Shown: positions 1-11,858, numbered from the stretch's first letter. The stretch: 64,000 nt of DNA from Acidobacteriota bacterium (GCA_022340585.1 JAJDNS010000108.1:1-64000); one strand, 5' to 3'. Notes: generated from the letters alone by a model not told the origin. Numbers and translations: made by a program.

Positions 1-10
1 AGGAGATTCC

Positions 11-949
11 ATGGCGGACAGCGACACCCGTATCGGCGTCCTGCGCGGGCGCGAGAACTCCTTTCCCGACGCCTTCATCGAGAAGGTGCAGGCCATGGAC
101 CGGGGGGTGGCCGCGGAGTACATCCAGCTCGGCGGCACCAAGCTGAACGAGGACGTCCCCTACCGCGTGATCGTCGACCGGATGAGCCACGAGGTGCCGT
201 ACTACGAGGTCTACCTCAAGATGACGGCGCTGCAGGGGACCTACTGCATCAACAACACCTTCTGGCGCAGCGCCGACGACAAGTTCTTCGGCTACGCGGT
301 GGCGGAGAAGCTGGGCATCGCCGCGCCGAAGACGGTGGTCCTTCCCAACAAGTCGTACGTGGAGGACGTGACCGCGGAGAGCCTCCGCAACCTCTGGCCG
401 GTGGACTTCGCGGGGCTCCTCGACTACGTGGGGACACCCTGCATCATGAAGCCCGCTTTCGGAGGGGGCTGGAAGAACGTGCACAAGGTCCACTCCATCG
501 ACGAGCTCATGGAGCACTACGACAACTCGGGGACCCTCACCCTGATGCTCCAGGAGTTCATCTCCTGGGACACCTTCATCCGCATCCCCACGGTGGGGCA
601 GAGGTGGGCCCGGGCCATTCGGTACGACCCCGCGCCGTTGGCCCAGGGGGGCTACGACCAGGACTACGACGCCCTGCCGTCGAAGCTGAGGGACGAGGCC
701 GAGGAGCTGTCACTCCGGTTCAACCAGGCCCTGGGCTACGACATGAACGCCCTGGAGTTCGCGGTCAAGGACGATCGCTTCTACGGGATCGACCTGACCA
801 ACTACACTCCCGACTTTGACCAGCGCAGCCTCAAGGACGCCCACTTCCCCTGGGTGGTGGAGAAGATGGCGGACCTCGCGGTGGAGAAGGCCCTCTCCGA
901 CGAGCCGACCCCGGAGCCCCCGGACTTCAAGTCGCTGCTGCTGCGCTGA
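11..949 (+). CDS. ATP-grasp domain protein, substrate unknown
   Basis: A 312-residue protein with an AGGAG ribosome site six bases before the ATG, so the gene is complete although it starts at the window edge. The centre has the ATP-grasp signature: a lysine (K147) followed by a Gly-rich loop (KPAFGGGW), then a hinge-like LQEF at about residues 184-187. Near the end, GIDLTNYTPD fits the acidic/Asn metal-ATP site of the fold. ATP-grasp enzymes join a carboxylate to an amine or thiol through an acyl-phosphate. Nothing in the sequence identifies the acceptor, and the adjacent gene is convergent, so context does not help. There is no signal peptide, so it is probably cytosolic. The fold assignment is fairly secure; a specific reaction cannot be given. 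Confidence 0.75.
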   Translation: MADSDTRIGVLRGRENSFPDAFIEKVQAMDRGVAAEYIQLGGTKLNEDVPYRVIVDRMSHEVPYYEVYLKMTALQGTYCINNTFWRSADDKFFGYAVAEKLGIAAPKTVVLPNKSYVEDVTAESLRNLWPVDFAGLLDYVGTPCIMKPAFGGGWKNVHKVHSIDELMEHYDNSGTLTLMLQEFISWDTFIRIPTVGQRWARAIRYDPAPLAQGGYDQDYDALPSKLRDEAEELSLRFNQALGYDMNALEFAVKDDRFYGIDLTNYTPDFDQRSLKDAHFPWVVEKMADLAVEKALSDEPTPEPPDFKSLLLR

Positions 950-959
950 TCCGGAGTCT

Positions 960-2237
960 CTAGAAGAGAACGACGGCGGCGAGGCCGGAGAGGAGCAGGA
1001 GCGCCGTCGCGAGCACGGCCCGCCGGCGCAGCCCGGCACCGGCCAGGACCACGATCATGCCGCACTTCACCACCGTGTTCGTGAGCGCGGCCAGCACGAT
1101 GGCAGCGACACCGGTGTGGGTGTCGGCCCCCCCGTCGCGGACGACCGTGGCCATGGACAGGGTGACGGGGTCGACGTCCGCGAGCCCGGCGACCGCGGCC
1201 ACCACGTAGTAGCCCCGCCCCGGGAAATGGATCTGCGCGAGCTTCACGGCGAGGAGGACGACCGTGAAGAGGAGCGCGAACTTCGCCGCCGCGGTCAGGC
1301 TGAACGGGTTGCTGAGGAGGATCTCGCCGCCGGGGGTGTGGTGCTGCTCCCGGGATCGGTGGGCGAACCAGGCCGCCAGGGCTAGGGTGGTCAGCCCCAT
1401 CGCCCCCATGGGCAGCAGGAGCGGAGCCACGAGCGGCGGGTGGACGACCACCACCTCGACGACGATCCGTACGAACATGATGCCCCAGGCCAGGAGGAGG
1501 CCGGTGGCGAGGGCGTCGGCCGACTCGTCACCCTCGTCCCGGCTCTGCCGGGCGAAGGTGAGGGTCACCGCGGTGGAGGAGACGAGCCCGCCGGCGAGCC
1601 CGGTCACCGCCGCGCCCCTCTCCGGTCCGAGGGCACGGGTGGCCACGTAGCCGATGAGCGAGAGCCCCGCGATGAGGATGACGAGGAGCCACACGGAGCG
1701 AGGCTCGATAGCCCCCCACGGGTCGATCACCTCGCGGGGCAGGAGCGGGAGCACGATGAAGGTGGCGACGAGGAGCTTGACCGCCGCCTCGATGTCGTCG
1801 GCGCCCAACCTCGCCACCAGATCGTGGAGCGACCGCTTGTAGGCGAGGATGGCGGACAGGGCCACCCCGAGGGCGAGGGCGGTCTCGAGATGTCCGGCCA
1901 CGCACGCCCCCCCGAGGAGGTAGACGGTGAGCGCCGCGACCTCCGTGGTGAGACCCAGAGAGCGGGGCTTGACCCGGGCCTGGGCGAGATAGCCGGCCAC
2001 GGTCAGGGCGGCGACGCCCAGAAGGGGCACCGCGAAGACCCAGCCGCTCTCCAGGCGCATGGCCAGCCAGGCCGCCACCGCCCCGCTCAGGGAGAAGAGG
2101 ACGAAGGTGCGGACCCCACCGATGCCGAGGTCCTCCGACCGGCTCTTCTTCTTCTCCCGCTCGATCCCGACGAGGGCACCGATGAGAAATGCGGCGGCGA
2201 AGCCCCAGAGGAGGCGTCCGTCCGGGCCGATGGGCAT
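960..2237 (-). CDS. MgtC/SapB and DUF4010 family membrane protein
   Basis: A 425-residue polytopic membrane protein. The first 140 residues match the MgtC/SapB pattern, with an early GALVGIERE motif in the first membrane helix and a GVRTF segment before the second. The rest (about 180-400) is the DUF4010 region, with at least six more hydrophobic helices and a conserved-looking GLVSSTAVT stretch. Family members sit in the inner membrane and some have been linked to magnesium limitation or acid stress, but the transported substrate, if any, is not known for this architecture. It is the last gene of a probable minus-strand run, 50 bases after the lactonase gene. No clear ribosome site precedes the ATG. 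Confidence 0.8.
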   Translation of the reverse strand: MPIGPDGRLLWGFAAAFLIGALVGIEREKKKSRSEDLGIGGVRTFVLFSLSGAVAAWLAMRLESGWVFAVPLLGVAALTVAGYLAQARVKPRSLGLTTEVAALTVYLLGGACVAGHLETALALGVALSAILAYKRSLHDLVARLGADDIEAAVKLLVATFIVLPLLPREVIDPWGAIEPRSVWLLVILIAGLSLIGYVATRALGPERGAAVTGLAGGLVSSTAVTLTFARQSRDEGDESADALATGLLLAWGIMFVRIVVEVVVVHPPLVAPLLLPMGAMGLTTLALAAWFAHRSREQHHTPGGEILLSNPFSLTAAAKFALLFTVVLLAVKLAQIHFPGRGYYVVAAVAGLADVDPVTLSMATVVRDGGADTHTGVAAIVLAALTNTVVKCGMIVVLAGAGLRRRAVLATALLLLSGLAAVVLF

Positions 2238-2287
2238 CGGGGCAGTCTAGTCCCGATCACGACTCCCGCCAAGATCGCGCCGCGCGC

Positions 2288-3493
2288 TCAGGGCGCGGCG
2301 GGGACGGGAAGGACGCACACCGGGCTCGGGACCGTGATGGCGGGGCCGGCGGCGGCCGGCATCCCGCTCTCGGGATCGAGGCGGAAGGGCACAACCGAGT
2401 CCGAGCGCTGGTTGGCGGCGAGCAGCCACCCCCCGGTCGGGTCGATCGCGAAGTGCCGGGGCGAGTGGCCGCCGGTGGAAACGTGCCCCACGAGGGTCAG
2501 CCGGCCGGAGGCGGGGTCCACCGCGAAGACCGCGAGGCTGTCGTGCCCGCGGTTCGAGCCGTAGAGGAAGCGGCCGTCCGGAGAGATCGCGATCTCTGCG
2601 GTCGAGTTCTCGCCTTCGAAGTCGTCGGGGAGGGTGGTGGTCGTCTGCACCTTCTCGAGGCCACCGGAGGCCGCGTCGTAGCGGAGCACGGTGACGGTGG
2701 AGTCGAGCTCGTTGATGGAGTACAGGACCTCCCCCCGCGGGTCGAAGACCACGTGGCGCGGACCGGCGCCGGGCTCGAGGGCCACGGCCGGAACCGGAGG
2801 GTCGCTGGGCGCGAGGGCACCGGCGGCCGCGTCCAGGTCGTAGACGAAGAGCCGGTCCGCCCCGAGGTCGGCGACGAAGGCCCGGCGCTCTTCGGCATCG
2901 AGAGCGATGCCGTGGGCGTGGGGCCCCTCCTGCCGCCTCTCGTTGGGCCCGGTCCCCGAGTGGGACTGGACGGAGGAGGGCTCACCGAGCCGGCCGTCGT
3001 CGCCCAGGGGCAGCACCGCGACGGTGCCGCTGCCGTAGTTGGCGACGAGGACGACCCGCCCGCGGGCGTCGACGACCAGGTGACAGGGCCCGGTCCCCAT
3101 GGACGGCTGCTGGTTGAGGACCGTCAGGTCGCCGCTCGCGGAGTCGATGGCAAAGGCGCTCACCGCGCCCGTCTTCTCTCCCCGGAACTCGCCCATCTCC
3201 CCCACGGCGTAGAGGAACCGCCCATTGGGATGGAGGGCGAGGAAGGAGGGGTTCTCCACCTCCACCGCGAGCACCGGGTCGCTGGCGGCCCCGGAGGCGG
3301 GGTCGAGGGTGAAGCGGTAGATTCCCAGGCTCTCACCGTCGGTGTACGTGCCCACGTAGAAGGAGAGAGGGGTTTCGGGCGCGGGGGCCTCTGCGGCAGA
3401 CCGGGACATGGCGCGCTCCTCCGACGTGCAGGCGATCAGGGTCACGGAAAGGCCGGCCACGGCCAGGACGACGCCACCGATCGACAGTCGCAT
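2288..3493 (-). CDS. Lactonase-family beta-propeller lipoprotein (YbhE/Pgl-like)
   Basis: About 401 residues. The start is set at the second of two adjacent ATGs because GGAGG lies seven bases before it; the first ATG at 3496 would be only four bases away. The N-terminus is a lipoprotein signal (LIAC, lipid-carrying C22), so the protein is tethered outside the inner membrane. The remainder shows the repeated blade pattern of the 6-phosphogluconolactonase/YbhE-type seven-bladed propeller: HPNGRFLYAV, ISPDGRFLYGSNRG, FDPRGEVLYSINE. Cytosolic members hydrolyse 6-phosphogluconolactone; an exported lipoprotein form more probably acts on other lactones or only binds. It lies between purE and the MgtC-like gene in a same-strand run. 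Confidence 0.82.
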   Translation of the reverse strand: MRLSIGGVVLAVAGLSVTLIACTSEERAMSRSAAEAPAPETPLSFYVGTYTDGESLGIYRFTLDPASGAASDPVLAVEVENPSFLALHPNGRFLYAVGEMGEFRGEKTGAVSAFAIDSASGDLTVLNQQPSMGTGPCHLVVDARGRVVLVANYGSGTVAVLPLGDDGRLGEPSSVQSHSGTGPNERRQEGPHAHGIALDAEERRAFVADLGADRLFVYDLDAAAGALAPSDPPVPAVALEPGAGPRHVVFDPRGEVLYSINELDSTVTVLRYDAASGGLEKVQTTTTLPDDFEGENSTAEIAISPDGRFLYGSNRGHDSLAVFAVDPASGRLTLVGHVSTGGHSPRHFAIDPTGGWLLAANQRSDSVVPFRLDPESGMPAAAGPAITVPSPVCVLPVPAAP

Positions 3494-3565
3494 CATTCCC
3501 CCTCCACAGGTTGTTGCCACCTTCGGCCGGGTCGTACCACGAGCCGCGATCCGGCGGCAAGAAGG

Positions 3566-4057
3566 CTATTCGAGAGTGGCCTTGAGGACCTTCGCGGTCT
3601 GCTCCTCGCGGAAGGCCCGGAGCTTGTCCTTGAGCTCGGGCCGGTGGCCGGCGAGGATGGCCACCGCCAGCAGGGCCGCGTTCTTCGCCCCCGGCGCACC
3701 GATGGCCAGCGTCCCCACCGGGATGCCCCCGGGCATCTGCACGGTGGAGAGGAGCGAGTCGAGGCCTTTGAGCGAGGCGCTCTCCATCGGCACCCCGAGG
3801 ACCGGCAGCAGGGTGTGAGCGGCCACGACCCCGGCGAGGTGGGCGGCCCCCCCCGCGGCGGCGATCAGCACCTCGATCCCCCGCGCCTCGGCGGAGCCGA
3901 CGTACTCCACCGTCGCCCCGGGCGTCCGGTGAGCGGAGAGCACACGGCACTCGTGAGGGACGTCGAACCGGGCGAGGGTGTCCCGGGCGTTCTTCATCGT
4001 GTCCCAGTCTGACGTGCTGCCCATGATGATGCCCACGAGGGGCGAGGCGTTCTTCAT
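3566..4057 (-). CDS. purE: N5-carboxyaminoimidazole ribonucleotide mutase (PurE, class I)
   Basis: A 163-residue protein of normal class I PurE length. It has the [10 protein letters not shown] start motif, the SAHRTP catalytic motif with its histidine, the GGAAHL loop, and a [13 protein letters not shown] stretch near the end of the fold. It moves the carboxyl group of N5-CAIR to C4, giving CAIR in purine synthesis. The ribosome site AGAGG sits seven bases before the ATG and overlaps the very end of the upstream cysteine-cluster gene, only 12 bases away, so the two are probably cotranscribed. No purK is seen in the window. Confidence 0.95.
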   Translation of the reverse strand: MKNASPLVGIIMGSTSDWDTMKNARDTLARFDVPHECRVLSAHRTPGATVEYVGSAEARGIEVLIAAAGGAAHLAGVVAAHTLLPVLGVPMESASLKGLDSLLSTVQMPGGIPVGTLAIGAPGAKNAALLAVAILAGHRPELKDKLRAFREEQTAKVLKATLE

Positions 4058-4069
4058 CTGGATCCTCTC

Positions 4070-4567
4070 TCAGCTCTTCCGCATTCTGCCCTTCTTGCCC
4101 TTCTTCTGCTTCTTCCTCTCTCTCGGCGGCTCGGCGGGGGTCGGCTGGAGATCCGGAGGAAGGTAGCGCTTCTGGATCTTCTTGTAGACCTTCTTGCGAT
4201 TCACCCGGAGCCAGTCCAGAAACTCGGCGGGCGTGTGCATGGTGAGCGCCGTGTGCTCGTGGTCGTTCACCTCGCAGGTCCTGTTGTCGAACCCGCGGCA
4301 GATGTGGGGTCGCTGCTCGTAGATGCGACACAGGAGGTCGTCGCCGAGGTTGTCGCAGCGGGATTCGAAGTGCACCGACCAGTCCTCGTTGCCGTCCACG
4401 TAGATGTAGACATTCGGGTGGTAGAGGTACCAGAGGATGTCACTGGCGTCCTTTGCGCGATCCGGCGCGTCGATCTCCACCCCGACGTAGGTGCAGCACT
4501 TGCCGCACTCGGTACACTCCACGGGCTCGGGCGTCTCCTGCACCACCGGCAGCGGGACTCGGTTCAC
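4070..4567 (-). CDS. YkgJ-type cysteine cluster protein
   Basis: A 165-residue protein starting at a GTG with AAGGAG seven bases upstream; the open frame continues far upstream but only as an antisense shadow of fabH. The N-terminal half has the cysteine pattern of the YkgJ/CxxCxxCC family (ECTECGKCC near residues 18-26, then a cysteine in ESRCDN, one in LLCRI, and one in HICRGFD), thought to bind zinc or an Fe-S cluster. The last 30 residues are a very basic Lys/Arg tail, which could bind nucleic acid. The biochemical role of this family is unsettled. It is followed directly by purE. Confidence 0.8.
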   Translation of the reverse strand: MNRVPLPVVQETPEPVECTECGKCCTYVGVEIDAPDRAKDASDILWYLYHPNVYIYVDGNEDWSVHFESRCDNLGDDLLCRIYEQRPHICRGFDNRTCEVNDHEHTALTMHTPAEFLDWLRVNRKKVYKKIQKRYLPPDLQPTPAEPPRERKKQKKGKKGRMRKS

Positions 4568-4765
4568 GTTTGCTCCTTGCTTTCGACTGTGAGTGTGCCA
4601 CGGGCAGCGGCCGGTCAGAAGGCCGCGAAGGTCGCCAGAATAGCATTTCGCGGCGGGCTTTTTCGGCGGGTTGACCGCCCCCGGGCCCGCTGGTTCTAAT
4701 AGACGGATCGCCCCGGTTACGGAAGAGAGCACGTGGCCCGTCGCGCCACGGAGGAACCCGCGCCC

Positions 4766-5770
4766 ATGAACCAGAGACGGGCCTGCATCACCGCGGTCGG
4801 GACCCACGTCCCGGAGAAGGTGCTCACCAACGCCGACCTGGAGAAGATCGTCGACACCTCGGACGAGTGGATCCGCACCCGGACCGGTATCGAGCGGCGG
4901 CACGTGGTGGAGCCGGGAACGCCGACGAGCGAGATCGCGGTCGCCGCCGCCCGCGAGGCCCTGCGGCGGCGGGGCATCGGGGCCGGGGACCTGGATCTCA
5001 TCATCGTGGCCACGGTCACCCCGGACATGATCTTCCCCGCGACCGCCTGCCTCGTGCAGGACAAGCTCGGGGCAACCCGCGCCTGGGGCTTCGACCTCTC
5101 CGCCGCCTGCTCGGGCTTCCTCTACGCCCTGACCACGGGCGCCCAGTTCGTCCAGAGCGGGACTCACCGCCGGGTGCTGGTGATCGGGGCCGACGTCATG
5201 ACCGCGATCCTCGACTACGAGGACCGCTCGACGTGCGTGCTGTTCGGCGACGGGGCGGGGGCGGTGCTCCTCGAGCCGGGCGAAGGCGAGAACGGCATCC
5301 TCGACTTCAGCCACGAGGTCGACGGCTCCGGCGCCTGCTACCTCAACATGCCCGGCGGCGGCAGCCTGCATCCGGCCACCCGGGAGACGGTCGACGCCAG
5401 GATGCACTACATCAAGCAGCAGGGACAGCACGTCTTCAAGTACGCGGTGCGGAAGTTCGCCGAATCCGCGGAGAAGCTCCTTCTGCGCAACGACTTCACC
5501 GGGACCGACGTGGACCTCTTCGTGGCCCACCAGGCGAACATCCGGATCATCGAGGCCGCCCAGCACCGGATGGGGCTGCCCGACGTGAAGGTGGTGAAGA
5601 ACATCCACGAGTACGGCAACACCACCGCGGGCACCATTCCCCTCGCCCTCGGGACCGCCCTCGACGAGAATCGCCTCAGCCGGGGAGACCTCGTCCTCCT
5701 CACCGCCGTGGGGGCGGGGTTCACCGTGGGATCGGTCCTGGTGCGCTGGTCCGGGGTGTCCTGGGACTGA
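4766..5770 (+). CDS. fabH: Beta-ketoacyl-ACP synthase III (FabH)
   Basis: A 334-residue condensing enzyme that joins an acyl-CoA starter to malonyl-ACP in type II fatty acid synthesis. The catalytic triad is in place: C115 (in AACSGF), H255 (in VAHQAN) and N285 (in YGNTTAG), with spacing like that of E. coli FabH. The ATG at 4766 gives the usual FabH N-terminus and has GGAGG 11 bases upstream; a GTG at 4733 preceded by GGAAGAGAG would add 11 residues and is a real alternative. It is not next to other fab genes. A second, divergent KAS III is encoded at 32176-33240. Confidence 0.93.
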   Translation: MNQRRACITAVGTHVPEKVLTNADLEKIVDTSDEWIRTRTGIERRHVVEPGTPTSEIAVAAAREALRRRGIGAGDLDLIIVATVTPDMIFPATACLVQDKLGATRAWGFDLSAACSGFLYALTTGAQFVQSGTHRRVLVIGADVMTAILDYEDRSTCVLFGDGAGAVLLEPGEGENGILDFSHEVDGSGACYLNMPGGGSLHPATRETVDARMHYIKQQGQHVFKYAVRKFAESAEKLLLRNDFTGTDVDLFVAHQANIRIIEAAQHRMGLPDVKVVKNIHEYGNTTAGTIPLALGTALDENRLSRGDLVLLTAVGAGFTVGSVLVRWSGVSWD

Positions 5771-5771
5771 G

Positions 5772-6239
5772 CTAGTCTCCGTCCACGAACTCGTGCTCGG
5801 CGAGGCGGACGGTCAGCACCGGGCACGGGGCCCGGCGGACGACCCGCTCGGTGGTCGAGCCGAACAGGGCCTGATCGAGCATGCCCTTGCCGTGGGTCCC
5901 GAGAACGATCATGTCCACCGCGGTCTCCCGCGCGACACGCATGATCTCGGCCGACGGCTTGCCCTGGACGACGATCTCCTCGACGGCGACGTTCTTCGCC
6001 CTCGCCTCGGTCCCGAGCTTGGCGAGCTCGGCCCGGGCGTAGCCGGAGATCTCTTGAAAGACCTCGGCCATGGGAACCGGGAAGAGGTCGCTGGCGTAGC
6101 CCACGGTGAGGTTCTCCACGACGTGGAGAAGCGTGAGCTCGGCCTCGTACTCGAGGGCGAAGGAGATTCCGTAGGTGAGCGCGTGGCGAGCGCTCTCCGA
6201 GAAATCGGTGGGGACCAGCACCTTCTTGAGCTTGATCAT
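5772..6239 (-). CDS. Universal stress protein (UspA family), single domain
   Basis: A 155-residue single-domain Usp protein. The ATG at 6239 has a strong GGAGG site seven bases upstream and gives the typical beta-1 start (KKVLVPTDFS). The C-terminal nucleotide-binding loop reads GTHGKGMLDQALFGSTTERVV, close to the G-2x-G-9x-G(S/T) motif of ATP-binding Usp proteins, so it probably binds ATP. It faces the TPR membrane protein gene across a 158-base divergent region, and its stop lies one base after the fabH stop on the other strand. The role in stress survival is general to the family; nothing here makes it specific. Confidence 0.9.
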   Translation of the reverse strand: MIKLKKVLVPTDFSESARHALTYGISFALEYEAELTLLHVVENLTVGYASDLFPVPMAEVFQEISGYARAELAKLGTEARAKNVAVEEIVVQGKPSAEIMRVARETAVDMIVLGTHGKGMLDQALFGSTTERVVRRAPCPVLTVRLAEHEFVDGD

Positions 6240-6397
6240 GTCCCACCTCCGGGGAGCTGACGACCTGATTCTAGCCTCGGGACGCGCCCGAGGTGAAGGG
6301 TGAATCCAGCGCAGCGTCGGTAGATTGACGCCGTCCGGGGGGGGTCTTATGCTTCGATGAGTAGGCTCCTTCGCTCGATGAGAGGTTCCCACACGAG

Positions 6398-6991
6398 ATG
6401 AGACGTGACACCGTCGTGTTCACCCTGGCCGGAATCGTCTTCGGCTTCGTCGTCGGGTACATGGGCGCCAGCTGGGGAGACCGGCCCACGGTGGTGGGCC
6501 CGACGGCCGCACCCACCGCGCAGGGAGGGGCGTCCACGGTGGTGGCCGCTCCGACGGTGGCGCCGCTGGACCCCAACGAGGCGCAGGCGCTCGAGGCCCT
6601 CGCCGAGCGGGACCCCGCCGACGTGGGCACGCGGGTGGAGCTGGGCAACCTCTACATGGACCACGAGCGGTGGGACGACGCCGCCCGCTGGTACCGCGAG
6701 GCGCTCGAGCTGAGCCCGGACCTCAACAACGTGCGCACCGATCTCGGTGCCTGCCTGGTGCACTCGGGCCGGCCCGCCGAGGGCCTGACCGAGTTCGAGG
6801 CGGTCCTCGCGGTGGACGAGAGCCACCGCAACGCGCTCTACAACAAGGGGATCGCCCTCACCCAGCTGGGGCGAACCAAGGAGGCGATCACGGCCTGGGA
6901 AGAGGTCCTCCGTCTCCATCCGTCCGATCCGCAGCTCGCGGGCCTGCAGGGGCAGATCGACGCCCTCCGGGCCTCCTCCACGGGGACGTGA
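6398..6991 (+). CDS. Membrane-anchored TPR protein
   Basis: A 197-residue protein with one N-terminal membrane helix (about residues 7-24, no cleavage site), a Pro/Ala/Thr-rich linker to about residue 58, then three tetratricopeptide repeats (about 72-175) with the usual W/Y-A-x-A spacing, for example DAARWYREALELSPD. TPRs bind partner proteins, so this is probably an inner-membrane scaffold facing the periplasm, or the cytoplasm if inverted. The possible ribosome site GAGAGG lies 12 bases before the ATG. The next gene begins four bases after the stop, so the two are likely translated together. Confidence 0.75.
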   Translation: MRRDTVVFTLAGIVFGFVVGYMGASWGDRPTVVGPTAAPTAQGGASTVVAAPTVAPLDPNEAQALEALAERDPADVGTRVELGNLYMDHERWDDAARWYREALELSPDLNNVRTDLGACLVHSGRPAEGLTEFEAVLAVDESHRNALYNKGIALTQLGRTKEAITAWEEVLRLHPSDPQLAGLQGQIDALRASSTGT

Positions 6992-6994
6992 TCC

Positions 6995-7285
6995 GTGCTC
7001 CGCGGCATCCTCTACTTTCTCTACTTCCTCCTCATCCTGTCCTTCGTCCGCTTCGTCGCCCGCTCCGTGGGCCGGCTCTTCGGGCCGGCAAGCGACCTCC
7101 GCCGCTCCGGTGGAGAGCCCCGTCGCTCGGCGCGCCAGGCCGAGGACCTGGTGCGGGACCGGATCTGCAACACCTACGTGCCCCGGTCCCGCGCTCTCAC
7201 CGCGAAGGTCGGGGGCCGCGAGGAGCATTTCTGCTCCGAGGCCTGCCGCGACCGGGCGCGGGCCACGGTGGCCCGAGCCTCGTGA
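6995..7285 (+). CDS. Small membrane protein with YHS-like metal-binding tail (PP0621-like)
   Basis: A 96-residue protein starting at GTG, coupled to the preceding TPR gene. One membrane helix (about 4-21) is followed by a basic linker and a C-terminal segment reading LVRDRICNTYVP...EHFCSEACRDR. This resembles the PP0621-like/YHS-like family in which LVRDPVCGTYVP and FCSxxCR pairs of cysteines form a small metal site. Here the first motif has one cysteine and the second two, so a three-cysteine (plus His) site is possible. Function is unknown. A two-hairpin repeat begins directly after the stop. Confidence 0.65.
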   Translation: MLRGILYFLYFLLILSFVRFVARSVGRLFGPASDLRRSGGEPRRSARQAEDLVRDRICNTYVPRSRALTAKVGGREEHFCSEACRDRARATVARAS

Positions 7286-7286
7286 G

Positions 7287-7358
7287 GGACCGAACCGGCC
7301 TGCGGCCCGATGCCTTGGCCAAGGACACGATTCCGCCGTAGCGATCGTGTCCTTGGCC
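7287..7358 (-). repeat. Two-hairpin dispersed repeat, copy A
   Basis: Read on the minus strand this element has hairpin 1, a perfect 15-bp stem (7344-7358 with 7317-7331, 12-base loop) built on the core GGCCAAGGACACGAT, a short linker, then hairpin 2 with a GGCC-GCA-GGCC stem (7297-7307) and the tail GGTTCGGTCC. The same order is seen at 41746-41820 and 55241-55316. It lies between the small membrane protein gene and dinB, pointing against both. It could end transcription in either direction, but there is no T-run. Origin and role are unknown. Confidence 0.7.
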
Positions 7359-7391
7359 GGGACGCGGGGTCCTGAGGCCCCCGGGGGCACC

Positions 7392-8615
7392 ATGCCACCC
7401 CCCGCCCGCCGTTGCCGGACACGCTCGATCCTCCATGTCGACATGGACGCCTTCTTCGCGGCGGTGGAGCAGCGCGACCGTCCCGAGCTCCGGGGGCGCC
7501 CGGTCATCATCGGGGCGGACCCCAGGGGCGGACGCGGGCGCGGCGTCGTCTCCACCGCGTCGTACGAGGCCCGCCGGTTCGGCGTGGGGAGCGCCATGCC
7601 GATCTCCCAGGCCTGGCGGGCGTGCCCCCACGGGGTCTACCTCCCGCCGGACATGGAGCGCTACGCCCACGAGTCCGGGCGCATCATGGACATCCTGGGC
7701 CGGGTCACCGACCTCGTGGAGCCGGTCTCCATCGACGAGGCCTTCCTCGACGTCACCGCCTCCGCGCGCGCCCTCGGCCCCGGCGACGTGGTGGCGCGAA
7801 GAGTCAAGGAGCAGATCCGCGACGAGACGGGCCTGACCGCCTCGGTGGGCGTGGCGACCTCGAAGCTGGTGGCCAAGGTCGCCTCCGACATGCGCAAGCC
7901 GGACGGACTGGTCCTGGTGCCGGCCGGCGAAGAGGCCTCTTTCCTCGCCCCCCTGCCCGTCCGACGGTTGTGGGGAGTGGGGCCGAAGATGGAGGAGATG
8001 CTGGCCCGGCTCGGGGTGGTGACGGTCGGCGATCTCGCCGCGCTGGACCCGGCCCGCCTCGAGCGCCGCCTGGGCACCCACGGCCACGACCTGCAGCTCC
8101 TCGCCCGGGGGATCGACGAGCGGGAGGTGATCGCCGGGTCGGAGGGGGCCAAGAGCATCGGCCAGGAGCACACCTTCGACCACGACACCGCCGACCCCGA
8201 GCGCCTGCGGGCCATGCTGCTCTCCCTCGCCGACAACGTGGCCCGGAGGCTACGCCACCACGGCCTCAAGGCCCGCACCCTGACCCTGAAATACCGCGAC
8301 TTGACCTTCCGCACGAGGACCCACGCCCGCACCCTCGCCGCCGGGGTGGACTCCGGCAACGAGGTCTTCGAGGTGGTTCGGGGCCTCTTCGCCGAGGTCC
8401 ACCGGGGACGCCCGGTGCGCCTGCTGGGGATCTACTCCTCGCACTTCGGGTCGGACGCGCCGCAGCTCGAGCTCTTCCCCGAGGACGAGGCCCCCGCCCC
8501 CGCCGACCGCCTGCGCGACGAGGTCACCCGGCGGTTCGGGCGCGGGAGCCTCACCCGTGCGAGCCTCCTGGGGCACCGGGAGCGGCGGAATCCGTCCGAC
8601 AAGCCGTCGGAGTAG
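7392..8615 (+). CDS. dinB: DNA polymerase IV (Y-family, DinB)
   Basis: A 407-residue translesion polymerase. The palm carries the metal-binding residues in HVDMDAFFA (D17, with D19 close by) and SIDEAFLD (D115, E116). The little-finger region follows, and a textbook beta-clamp binding motif QLELF lies at residues 358-362, about 45 residues before the end rather than at the very C-terminus. The ATG at 7392 is the nearest start to the conserved ILHVDMD strand, although no strong ribosome site precedes it. The copy A repeat lies just upstream. No LexA-type operator was recognised. Confidence 0.95.
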   Translation: MPPPARRCRTRSILHVDMDAFFAAVEQRDRPELRGRPVIIGADPRGGRGRGVVSTASYEARRFGVGSAMPISQAWRACPHGVYLPPDMERYAHESGRIMDILGRVTDLVEPVSIDEAFLDVTASARALGPGDVVARRVKEQIRDETGLTASVGVATSKLVAKVASDMRKPDGLVLVPAGEEASFLAPLPVRRLWGVGPKMEEMLARLGVVTVGDLAALDPARLERRLGTHGHDLQLLARGIDEREVIAGSEGAKSIGQEHTFDHDTADPERLRAMLLSLADNVARRLRHHGLKARTLTLKYRDLTFRTRTHARTLAAGVDSGNEVFEVVRGLFAEVHRGRPVRLLGIYSSHFGSDAPQLELFPEDEAPAPADRLRDEVTRRFGRGSLTRASLLGHRERRNPSDKPSE

Positions 8616-8660
8616 CGGGCCAGAGAGGGCAGCGGTCCCCAACGACGACGTGTCAGGAGG

Positions 8661-9185
8661 CTAGGGAGCCCTCGGACCGCGAACCTCGATGCCGGGATCC
8701 ACCCCGGCGATCTTGCCGGTCAAGCCGTACTTGTAGAAGCCCTCGGGGGCATTCTCGATGATGTCGCAGAAGACGATGTTGGGTTCCTGCGAGTGAACGT
8801 CTTTGAACCGACAGTTCTCAAGGATCAGGGGGCGTTCCTTTGCGTCCGGGTCGTCGAGCACCCGGGGATCCGGGTCGGTGATCTTGAGGGCAGGTTCTCC
8901 TTCAGATCCCAGGACTTCGCACTCGGTTCCTGGATCGTGCTCCACGTCAACCTGCCAGCGAATGGCACCGTTGGGGGCGACGCACACGGAAGCAGGGATC
9001 ACTTCAGAAACATGACACCCGCCTCCCGACTCATTCGGTTCAACCGTGATCGTAACCTTGGCCAGGTGGGCCCCCTTCTCGCAACCTGAGAAGGGCTTCT
9101 TCCTGGATTGGGCGGACGCCGAGGGAGAGGCAGCCAGGCAAGCGACGACCAGCAATGCAGCGACAACGACGGGTTCACCACGCAT
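8661..9185 (-). CDS. Secreted protein of unknown function
   Basis: A 174-residue protein with a clear Sec signal peptide (hydrophobic core about residues 5-20, cleavage near ASA-Q at about 26) and a very strong ribosome site, AAGGAGGTGG, six bases before the ATG. The mature part has six cysteines that could form disulphides, and alternates beta-type segments and Pro/Gly/Asp turns; the middle (RWQVDVEHDPGTEC) looks like a small cupredoxin- or Ig-like sandwich, but no family can be named. It begins 15 bases after the Ser/Thr kinase gene ends, so it is the downstream gene of that operon. I do not recognise it. Confidence 0.6.
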   Translation of the reverse strand: MRGEPVVVAALLVVACLAASPSASAQSRKKPFSGCEKGAHLAKVTITVEPNESGGGCHVSEVIPASVCVAPNGAIRWQVDVEHDPGTECEVLGSEGEPALKITDPDPRVLDDPDAKERPLILENCRFKDVHSQEPNIVFCDIIENAPEGFYKYGLTGKIAGVDPGIEVRGPRAP

Positions 9186-9200
9186 GTTCCACCTCCTTCA

Positions 9201-11858
<2,658 letters not shown>

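Noticed and set aside
7317-7358. Perfect 15-bp hairpin considered as a simple rho-independent terminator
   Set aside because: No T-run follows in either direction and the same hairpin pair recurs elsewhere, so it was called a repeat instead.
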